DNA from: Akkermansiaceae bacterium | Lineage (GTDB): Bacteria; Verrucomicrobiota; Verrucomicrobiia; Verrucomicrobiales; Akkermansiaceae | Reading direction: 5' to 3' | DNA: 5,033 nt | Assembly: GCA_018676385.1 (NCBI GenBank) | Contig: JABHEX010000087.1 | Location: forward strand, 1-5,033 | Shown here: positions 1-5,033 of the stretch, in pieces | Position numbering within the stretch: position 1 is the stretch's first letter | Layout of the letters: every line of letters begins with the position of its first letter | The notes under the pieces: model-generated | The model's database searches: none | Told to the model about the DNA's origin: nothing | Seen by the model: the letters and a program-made list of their open reading frames with translations, nothing else | Program-made: the position numbers and the translations under genes

Positions 1-111
1 CACGTGATGAGCGACGGCCAGATTGTAAAGTCTGGGGGCAAAGAACTTGCGCTTGAGCTTGAAGAAAGCGGTTATGATTTTCTTAAAGAGGGTGAACTTG
101 TAAATTCCTAA
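1..111 (+). CDS. sufC: SufC, Fe-S cluster assembly ATPase (C-terminal 36 residues)
   Basis: This is the 3' end of a gene that enters the window in frame at base 1 and stops with TAA at 109-111. The 36 visible residues include the stretch HVMSDGQIVKSGGKELALEL and then GYDFLKEG. This is the usual C-terminus of SufC: the strand and turn carrying the DG.IVKSG motif after the ABC H-loop histidine region, followed by the ELALELE..GYD helix. SufC is the cytosolic ABC-type ATPase that binds SufB and SufD and powers conformational changes of the scaffold. The Walker A, signature and Walker B motifs lie upstream of the window and cannot be checked. sufB starts only 21 bases after the stop, so the genes are almost certainly co-transcribed. 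The assignment rests on the motif and on the sufB and sufD neighbours. Confidence 0.93.
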   Translation, partial: HVMSDGQIVKSGGKELALELEESGYDFLKEGELVNS

Positions 112-132
112 CAAAACTTAACAAAAATATTT

Positions 133-1566
133 ATGAGTTACGATACTTCTACGATCGATCAGGAAACCCAGGACGCGATTAGCGTGGACCAGGCGAAAGG
201 TGACTTTTCCTTCCCCGAAAATCATAAGTTTGATGCCGGTGTGGGTCTGTCCTCGGACACTGTTGACTACATTAGTAACGTCAAAGATGATCCCGACTGG
301 GTACGTGAGTTCCGACACAAGGGCCTAAAGACATTTCTTGATAAACCGATGCCTACCAACTGGGCGACAAAGGATTTGGAAAACATTGATTTTGATAAAA
401 TCCGATACTATTTGTCCGATGGTCAAAAGCCAAAACGTAGTTGGGACGAAGTTCCACCTGAGGTGTTGGAAACATTCGAGCGCCTTGGTGTGCCCGAGCA
501 AGAGCGTGCTTTCCTTGCCGGTGTTGAGGCTCAGTATGACTCGGAGGCTGCCTATTCAAATGTGAAGGAAGAGCTGGAAAAAGACGGGGTGATTTTCGTT
601 AACTCGACCGAGGGATTGAAAGAGCACGAGGAAATTTTTCGTCCATGGTTTGGTAAAGTGATTCCTACGGGAGACAATAAATTTTCTGCCCTGAACTCCG
701 CCGTTTTCTCTGGTGGCTCATTCATCTACATCCCGAAAGGGCTGAAGGTGAAGCATCCGCTTCAGGCATACTTTAGAATTAACTCAGAGAACTTTGGGCA
801 GTTTGAGAGAACTCTTATCATCGCCGACGAAGGATCTGAGGTGATGTATATGGAAGGCTGCACTGCTCCCAAATTTGAGACCGCAACGTTGCACTCCGCC
901 GTGGTGGAACTGGTTGCGATGAAGGATGCCAAGATTCAGTATATCACCGTGCAGAACTGGAGTTCGAATGTCTTTAACCTCGTAACCAAGCGCGGCATGG
1001 CACACGAAGATGCAGAGATTCGTTGGATCGACTGTAACATCGGGTCACGCCTCACCATGAAATATCCAGGTGTCGTGATGAAGGGTGAGCGCGCACGTGG
1101 CGAAGTGATTTCCATCGCTTTGGCTAACGATGGGCAGCATCAAGACACTGGGGCCAAGATGATTCATGCGGCTGATAATACAACGTCTAACGTAATTTCT
1201 AAGTCTATCTCAGTGGGTGAAGGCCGCTCTACATACCGTGGCCAAGTCCACATCCCAAAAAATCTTAAGGGGTGTAAAAATAACACAGAGTGCGATGCCC
1301 TACTAATCAACTCACACAGCAAAACAGACACCTACCCCGCGATTACCGTGCGCGGTAACCAGCACGTCACCCAACACGAGGCGAGTGTTTCTCAAGTCAG
1401 TGAGGAAATGCTCTTCTATATGGAGCAGCGTGGTATTCCTGAAGCGGCAGCCATGTCACTCGCGGTAAACGGATTCATCAACGAGCTCGCACAAGAATTT
1501 CCAATGGAATATAGCGTAGAACTTAAGCGTCTCGTGGAACTTGAAATGGAAGGCAGCGTTGGATAG
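133..1566 (+). CDS. sufB: SufB, Fe-S cluster scaffold protein of the SufBCD complex
   Basis: SufB is the core subunit on which nascent Fe-S clusters are assembled in the cytosol, as part of the SufB-SufC2-SufD complex. The protein has 477 residues, near the usual 465-495. An N-terminal helical region (about 1-160) is followed by the beta-helix core, with FSGGSFIYIPKG at 193-204. The C-terminal helical SufC-binding region ends in LEMEGSVG. Functional residues are in place. C387 in NTECDALLI matches E. coli Cys405, and E416 in QHEA matches E. coli Glu434; the spacing of 29 residues is identical. C243 in EGCTAP probably corresponds to E. coli Cys254. The ATG at 133 gives the typical SufB N-terminal length. 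The leader before it is A-rich (AACAAAAATATTT) and has no Shine-Dalgarno sequence. The gene sits 21 bases after sufC and 33 bases before sufD in one operon. It looks intact. Confidence 0.97.
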   Translation: MSYDTSTIDQETQDAISVDQAKGDFSFPENHKFDAGVGLSSDTVDYISNVKDDPDWVREFRHKGLKTFLDKPMPTNWATKDLENIDFDKIRYYLSDGQKPKRSWDEVPPEVLETFERLGVPEQERAFLAGVEAQYDSEAAYSNVKEELEKDGVIFVNSTEGLKEHEEIFRPWFGKVIPTGDNKFSALNSAVFSGGSFIYIPKGLKVKHPLQAYFRINSENFGQFERTLIIADEGSEVMYMEGCTAPKFETATLHSAVVELVAMKDAKIQYITVQNWSSNVFNLVTKRGMAHEDAEIRWIDCNIGSRLTMKYPGVVMKGERARGEVISIALANDGQHQDTGAKMIHAADNTTSNVISKSISVGEGRSTYRGQVHIPKNLKGCKNNTECDALLINSHSKTDTYPAITVRGNQHVTQHEASVSQVSEEMLFYMEQRGIPEAAAMSLAVNGFINELAQEFPMEYSVELKRLVELEMEGSVG

Positions 1567-1599
1567 CGGCTAATTTGAACACTAAATTTTATTCTAGTT

Positions 1600-2772
1600 A
1601 TGATGACAATGACAACGCCTGCTTGGTTTGCTGAGCTCCAAGAAGCCGCTCAAGCGGAATATGAATCTCTTCCCATGCCCACACGTAAGATCGAATCATG
1701 GAGATTTGGAAATATTAAGCAGCTTGATTTCGAGGGTTTTACACCTGAAGATCAAACGAATATTACCCTCTCGATTCCTGATCTTCCAGAGGGCGTAATC
1801 TGTATGCCTTTTGAAGAGGCATTGGAAAAGCACAGTGACCTTCTGCAGCAGTATTTCATGCGGAATACACCTCGGCTAGGATCAGAAAAGTTTGCCGCTT
1901 TACACAAAGCCAACGTCAAGGGCGGGCTTTTTTTGTATGTGCCAGATGATGTGGTCGTTGAAACCCCCATCGAGGTAAATCATTCGTTATCAGGATCTAA
2001 CAAAATTTCTTTTCCTCATACATTGATTATCACAGGAAAAAATGCTGAGGTCAGTGTGTTGGATCGTTTTAGTTCTGCGAATAATGAAGATGCCGGCCTG
2101 TGCATCGCGGTTAACGATCTCATTGCCGGTGAAGGTTCACGACTAACTTACTGCGCCTTGCAGGAGGTAAACCTAACGAGTCGTTTCATTCAGATTAATG
2201 AAACCACGGTAGAGCGCGGTGCAACAGCAAAGGCGTTTACACTAAATACCGGCGCCCAGTGGGCGCGTAATGAATCACTCAGTAAGCTGAATGGTGAGGG
2301 AGGTCATTCTGATATGCTCTCATGCTCGATTCCTTCTGGAACGCAGCAGTTCGACCAGCGGACTTTCCAGCATCATGCAGCACCACATACAAATAGTGAC
2401 CTGCTCTATAAAAATTCTCTCCATGAAAATGCTAAGACAGTTTTCTCTGGTCTGATTTTAGTAGATGAGGACGCCCACTACACAGACGCTTACCAAACAT
2501 GTCGCAATCTCATGATGAACGATACGGCCGAGGCTAACTCTATGCCGGGTCTTGAAATCAATGCTGATCAAGTAAAGTGTTCGCACGGAAGCACCTCGGC
2601 AACCATTAGCGACGAAGAAATTTTCTATCTCCGAGCACGTGGCATTCCTCCTCACAAGGCACGCCGACTTATCGCTCTTGGGTTTTCAGCACAAGCTGTC
2701 GATAAAATAGGGAATGAGGTGCTTGAAACTGCTGCTTTTGAGGCGATAGAACGCAAATTCGCAACTTTATAA
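1600..2772 (+). CDS. sufD: SufD, Fe-S cluster assembly protein (SufBCD complex subunit)
   Basis: SufD is the paralogue of SufB that pairs with it and with two SufC subunits. It supports iron acquisition and cluster formation at the SufB-SufD interface. The protein has 390 residues, somewhat shorter than E. coli SufD (423). The N-terminal part is divergent but has the family's PTRKIESWRF motif at 27-36 (general form P...E.WR). The beta-helix follows from about 105, with GGLFLYVP at 108-115. The C-terminal half is strongly conserved: a DQRTFQHHAAPHTNSDLLYK stretch at 252-271, then SMPGLEI, then VKCSHGSTSATISDEEIFYL at 325-344. H329 in CSHG corresponds to the functional E. coli His360, with C327 beside it. 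Three in-frame ATGs (1600, 1603 and 1609) could start the gene; the first is chosen only because it is longest, as none has a Shine-Dalgarno sequence. An intrinsic terminator begins about 20 bases after the stop, making this the last gene of the operon. Confidence 0.95.
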   Translation: MMTMTTPAWFAELQEAAQAEYESLPMPTRKIESWRFGNIKQLDFEGFTPEDQTNITLSIPDLPEGVICMPFEEALEKHSDLLQQYFMRNTPRLGSEKFAALHKANVKGGLFLYVPDDVVVETPIEVNHSLSGSNKISFPHTLIITGKNAEVSVLDRFSSANNEDAGLCIAVNDLIAGEGSRLTYCALQEVNLTSRFIQINETTVERGATAKAFTLNTGAQWARNESLSKLNGEGGHSDMLSCSIPSGTQQFDQRTFQHHAAPHTNSDLLYKNSLHENAKTVFSGLILVDEDAHYTDAYQTCRNLMMNDTAEANSMPGLEINADQVKCSHGSTSATISDEEIFYLRARGIPPHKARRLIALGFSAQAVDKIGNEVLETAAFEAIERKFATL

Positions 2773-2792
2773 ACAGCAGAAAGCTTAATTTT

Positions 2793-2831
2793 ATCCCCAA
2801 GTCGTAAGATGCGCGACTTGGGGATTTTTTT
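2793..2831 (+). terminator. Intrinsic terminator of the suf operon
   Basis: A perfect 12-bp stem is formed by ATCCCCAAGTCG (2793-2804) and CGACTTGGGGAT (2814-2825), with a 9-base loop. A run of seven T residues (2825-2831) follows directly. It lies 20 bases past the sufD stop, where Rho-independent termination of sufCBD would be expected. There is no matching T-run on the other strand, so it appears to act only on plus-strand transcripts. Confidence 0.93.
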
Positions 2832-2843
2832 GCTTAAAATGGA

Positions 2844-2867
2844 TTTGTTCATTTTTTATTGAACAAA
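2844..2867. repeat. Perfect 8-bp inverted repeat, possible operator
   Basis: TTTGTTCA (2844-2851) and TGAACAAA (2860-2867) are exact reverse complements separated by an 8-base T-rich spacer. The pair lies 12 bases after the terminator T-run and overlaps the -35 element of the candidate promoter described separately. The symmetry and position suit a binding site for a dimeric regulator of the cys genes. It could also fold as an AT-rich hairpin, or have arisen by chance in AT-rich DNA. The repeat is seen directly; the operator role is inference. Confidence 0.4.
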
Positions 2868-2887
2868 GACGTGATGTCTGTTGTTAT
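2859..2887 (+). promoter_or_regulatory. Candidate sigma-70-type promoter for cysCDN
   Basis: TTGAAC (2859-2864) and TGTTAT (2882-2887) are spaced by 17 bases, and each matches four of six positions of the -35 and -10 consensus. The pair lies just past the suf terminator and points towards cysC. If used, transcription would start near 2894 and leave an untranslated leader of about 300 nt. A match this weak can occur by chance, and the promoter consensus of this lineage is unknown, so the call is tentative. I saw no better-spaced pair closer to cysC. Confidence 0.25.
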
Positions 2888-3190
2888 ATCACTAGTCGCG
2901 CATGGCATTTTCCCTACGTGGCGATTCAAGGAATCTGATACGTCACGTGGTTTTGATCCAATTGGGATTGATCGACCAGTGGCGGAGGCATCTAACTATC
3001 ATGCCGCAACAACTAAACTCGGTATTATAGATAGCACAGCTAATACATTACTAAATTGGGTCAGTTACTTATTTTAAACTTGATTTGATTGATCACATAG
3101 CCCAAAGCACTGCCGCGCCAGCTTCTGGCCAGAGCAGACAGACATCAAATACCCCGATAAACACGACATTACCGCAATTGTTAAAAAGCT

Positions 3191-3784
3191 GTGCAAGATA
3201 ATATCCATCCTGAGTTTGATCATCAACTCCCGCGTGAGAGCAAAGAAAAATTGCTCTGTCAGCGTGGGATAGTTGTCTGGCTGTATGGTATGTCGGGCTC
3301 GGGTAAGTCCACTATAGCAAATGCTGTGGAAAAAGTTTTGCATGAGCAGGGTCGAATGACGACTATTCTCGATGGTGATAATTTACGCTCAGGGATTAAT
3401 AAAAACCTGGGTTTCTCTGATGATGATCGGCGTGAGAATATACGTCGTGTTTCGCACATGGCCCGTGTATTTGCTGAGCAAGGAATCATCACTTTTGTAT
3501 CGGTAATTACTCCACGTCATGAGTTGCGTGATTTGGCGCGAGACACCATCGGTGACGATTACTTTGAGGTGTTCGTCAAGGCGAGTTATGAAGCGTGTGA
3601 ACAGCGTGACGTCAAAGGGCTTTATGCCAAAGCTGCATCAGGAGAGCTAAAGAATTTCACAGGTAAGGATAGCGCTTTTGAGGAACCCCAATCACCGGAT
3701 CTGTTGATCGAGACAGAGGGGCAGTCTATTGAGAACAGTGTCTTTATTTTGCTCGAAGCAATCCGTTCAAAAATTTCATTTTAA
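3191..3784 (+). CDS. cysC: CysC, adenylylsulfate (APS) kinase
   Basis: APS kinase phosphorylates adenosine 5'-phosphosulfate with ATP to give PAPS, the second step of sulfate activation, in the cytosol. The protein has 197 residues, the normal length for a stand-alone CysC. It shows the P-loop GMSGSGKST (33-41), LDGDNLRSGINKNLGFS (60-76) followed by DDDRRENIRR for APS binding, and the lid region GLYAKAASGELKNFTGKDS (143-161). The start is the GTG at 3191: an in-frame TAA lies at 3182-3184 and the next Met falls inside the P-loop. The resulting N-terminus (NIHPEFDHQ, then RESKEKLL) looks typical of the family. The residue aligning with the E. coli phospho-Ser109 is T107, in ITP where E. coli has ISP. 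The gene ends 19 bases before cysD and probably leads a cysC-cysD-cysN operon. Confidence 0.96.
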   Translation: MQDNIHPEFDHQLPRESKEKLLCQRGIVVWLYGMSGSGKSTIANAVEKVLHEQGRMTTILDGDNLRSGINKNLGFSDDDRRENIRRVSHMARVFAEQGIITFVSVITPRHELRDLARDTIGDDYFEVFVKASYEACEQRDVKGLYAKAASGELKNFTGKDSAFEEPQSPDLLIETEGQSIENSVFILLEAIRSKISF

Positions 3785-3803
3785 GTAAAACAAACACTCA
3801 CAT

Positions 3804-4709
3804 ATGTCCAATTACTCACTTAGCCACCTGGAGCACTTAGAGTCCGAAGCTATTTTCATCATACGTGAAACAGCAGCACAATTTGAAAACCCAGTACTTC
3901 TGTTTTCTGGAGGAAAGGATTCAATTGTCATGGCTCATCTGGCATACAAAGCATTTTGGCCAGCCAAGATTCCGTTTGTTTTGATGCATGTCGATACGGG
4001 ACATAATTTCCCTGAAACTATCGTATTTCGTGATCAATTTGTTGAGAAAATCGGCGCCCGCCTTGTGGTTGCAAGTGTGCAAAAATCAATCGATGATGGT
4101 CGCGTCACGGAAGAAAAAGGTGTCAATGCCAGCCGTAACGGACTTCAAACCGTGACACTGCTGGATGGCATTGAAGAGAATCAGTTCGACGCTGCACTTG
4201 GTGGTGGTCGGCGCGATGAGGAAAAGGCTCGGGCGAAAGAGCGATTTTTCTCACATCGTGATGACTTTGGTACATGGAACCCAAAAAACCAGCGTCCTGA
4301 ATTATGGAATATTTTAAATGGCCGCAAACATCACGGCGAACATTTCCGAGTGTTTCCTATCTCGAACTGGACTGAAATGGATGTGTGGCAGTATATCAAA
4401 AAAGAAGATATTGAGCTGCCGAATATCTACTTTTCTCATGAGCGTGAAGTCTTTGAGCGTAACGGTTCGTTGCTCGCTGTGACGGATTTTGTAACGGTGC
4501 AAGAACACGAGAACGTAGAGAAAAAAGTAGTTCGTTTCCGTACCATTGGCGATGCGACATGCACAGGTGCAGTTGAATCAGCTGCTTCTGACCTCGATGC
4601 TGTTATCCAAGAAGTGGCCTCTGCTCGCCAGACAGAACGAGGAACTCGTTCAGATGACAAACGATCTGAAACCGCCATGGAAGACCGGAAAAAAGAAGGT
4701 TACTTTTAG
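3804..4709 (+). CDS. cysD: CysD, sulfate adenylyltransferase subunit 2 (ATP sulfurylase small subunit)
   Basis: CysD is the catalytic, ATP pyrophosphatase-fold subunit of the heterodimeric ATP sulfurylase. It makes APS and pyrophosphate from sulfate and ATP, coupled to GTP hydrolysis by CysN. The protein has 301 residues, against 302 in E. coli. It carries the PP-loop SGGKDS at 35-40, HVDTGHNFPET at 62-72, the signature GGGRRDEEKARAKERFFS at 133-150, WTEMDVWQYI at 189-198, and RFRTIGDATCTGAVES at 244-259. The C-terminus AMEDRKKEGYF is family-typical. The ATG at 3804 gives the usual N-terminus (LSHLEHLESEAIFIIRE). Its leader TAAAACAAACACTCACAT has no Shine-Dalgarno sequence. It lies 19 bases after cysC and 30 bases before cysN, consistent with one transcript. 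No damage is seen. Confidence 0.98.
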   Translation: MSNYSLSHLEHLESEAIFIIRETAAQFENPVLLFSGGKDSIVMAHLAYKAFWPAKIPFVLMHVDTGHNFPETIVFRDQFVEKIGARLVVASVQKSIDDGRVTEEKGVNASRNGLQTVTLLDGIEENQFDAALGGGRRDEEKARAKERFFSHRDDFGTWNPKNQRPELWNILNGRKHHGEHFRVFPISNWTEMDVWQYIKKEDIELPNIYFSHEREVFERNGSLLAVTDFVTVQEHENVEKKVVRFRTIGDATCTGAVESAASDLDAVIQEVASARQTERGTRSDDKRSETAMEDRKKEGYF

Positions 4710-4739
4710 ATCTGAAAAAACAATTTTATACTACTTAGC

Positions 4740-5033
4740 ATGAGCTCAAACGATACATCCACAGTGGAACCAGCGGATACATCCGGATATCTTGATATGG
4801 ACTTACTCCGTTTTACGACGGCAGGCAGTGTTGACGATGGTAAATCTACCCTTATTGGCCGCCTTCTCTATGATTCTAAAAACACCTTCGATGATCAGAT
4901 GGAGGCTGTCGAGCAATCGAGTCAACAGCGAGGTGATGAGCACGTGAATCTGGCACTTCTCACTGATGGGCTTAAAGCAGAGCGTGAGCAGGGAATCACC
5001 ATTGACGTAGCATATCGCTACTTCGCCACCCCC
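4740..5033 (+). CDS. cysN: CysN, sulfate adenylyltransferase subunit 1 (N-terminal 98 residues)
   Basis: This gene starts at ATG 4740 and stays open to the window edge, so only 98 residues of an expected 470 or more are visible. CysN is the elongation-factor-like GTPase whose GTP hydrolysis drives APS synthesis by CysD. After a Ser/Thr/Asp-rich tail of about 20 residues come LLRFTTAGSVDDGKST (22-37, G1 P-loop) and LIGRLLYDSK (38-47). LALLTDGLKAEREQGITIDV (71-90) follows and contains the G2/switch I threonine region, then AYRYF. E. coli has a Cys in the TCGSVDDGKST motif where this protein has TAGSVDDGKST. The spacing to cysD is 30 bases, with an AT-rich leader lacking a Shine-Dalgarno sequence. 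Because a separate cysC is already present, a CysN-CysC fusion is less likely, but the 3' part cannot be seen. Confidence 0.96.
   Translation, partial: MSSNDTSTVEPADTSGYLDMDLLRFTTAGSVDDGKSTLIGRLLYDSKNTFDDQMEAVEQSSQQRGDEHVNLALLTDGLKAEREQGITIDVAYRYFATP

Larger units (their letters stand above)
2832..3190. other. 359-base gap between the suf and cys units, no convincing gene
   Basis: The gap holds the inverted repeat and candidate promoter at its 5' end. The rest has no recognised RNA gene, no second terminator and no coding region I can support. Small local structures are visible: GGCAT (2987-2991) with ATGCC (3001-3005), GCCAG (3117-3121) with CTGGC (3125-3129), and the palindrome CCAATTGG at about 2958-2965. 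An open frame of about 67 codons from ATG 2874 to 3077 resembles no family I know. The stretch could be a long 5' leader of cysC carrying a regulatory RNA, a decayed gene, or plain spacer. I could not match it to the SAM or other riboswitch cores I know. Confidence 0.6.

Noticed and set aside
1571..1590. Possible weak hairpin AATTT / AAATT in the sufB-sufD gap
   Set aside because: It is only a five-pair A/T stem with no T-run of terminator type, in a 33-base gap inside an operon. It is too weak to call.
2981..3020. Faint resemblance to a SAM-I riboswitch segment (GGCGGAGGCA, hairpin, then CCGCAACA)
   Set aside because: The key conserved blocks of SAM-I, including the kink-turn and the GGCAACC-type strand, do not match. 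The closing P1 helix and an expression platform were not found.
2902..3030. 42-codon open frame starting at ATG 2902 in another frame of the same gap
   Set aside because: It is short and matches no known family. It overlaps the other chance frame and has nothing upstream to support translation.
2859..3077. 72-codon open frame (TTG 2859, or ATG 2874) in the suf-cys gap
   Set aside because: It has no recognisable domain or family resemblance, no Shine-Dalgarno sequence and a poor start codon, and it overlaps the inverted repeat and candidate promoter. A frame of this length is expected by chance. Homologues with a protein-like substitution pattern would be needed to revive it.
3074..3343. 89-codon minus-strand open frame running into the start of cysC
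   Set aside because: It is antisense to a clearly conserved cysC coding region and has no family resemblance. It is a shadow frame.
4436..4678. 80-codon minus-strand open frame inside cysD
   Set aside because: It lies wholly within the conserved cysD coding sequence. Its Ser/Arg/Thr-rich composition is what reverse reading of that gene produces.

Overview
The window is an ordinary but well-preserved piece of bacterial core sulfur metabolism, with two plus-strand gene clusters separated by a strong terminator. I see no mobile element, CRISPR array, RNA gene, toxin-antitoxin pair or defence system. I did not find an undescribed system. The least explained stretch is the roughly 360-base gap ahead of cysC.

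Layout. Bases 1-111 are the 3' end of sufC, followed by complete sufB (133-1566) and complete sufD (1600-2772). Together these encode the SufBCD iron-sulfur scaffold complex. A textbook intrinsic terminator (2793-2831) closes this operon without a sufS, sufE or sufU gene after sufD. From 2832 to 3190 there is no convincing gene. This stretch begins with a perfect 8-bp inverted repeat overlapping a possible promoter, and would give a leader of about 300 nt. Then follow cysC (3191-3784, APS kinase), cysD (3804-4709, ATP sulfurylase small subunit) and the 5' end of cysN (4740 to the window edge, ATP sulfurylase GTPase subunit).

How the genes work together. CysD and CysN convert sulfate plus ATP to APS, with GTP hydrolysis driving the reaction, and CysC phosphorylates APS to PAPS. 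This is the entry point of assimilatory sulfate reduction, which ends in cysteine. SufBCD uses sulfur taken from cysteine, by a desulfurase not seen here, to build Fe-S clusters. The two units are linked by theme (sulfate to cysteine to Fe-S cluster), but the terminator argues for separate transcription.

Organism. The base composition is moderate. The SufB is about 477 residues, in the sufC-sufB-sufD order rather than the enterobacterial sufABCDSE order. The sulfate genes run cysC-cysD-cysN, with a stand-alone cysC first. None of the five start codons has a recognisable Shine-Dalgarno sequence. These points fit a member of the Verrucomicrobiota (Opitutae/Puniceicoccales-like) or a Bacteroidota-related lineage better than a gammaproteobacterium. 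This placement is inference from style and family resemblance, not from a database comparison.
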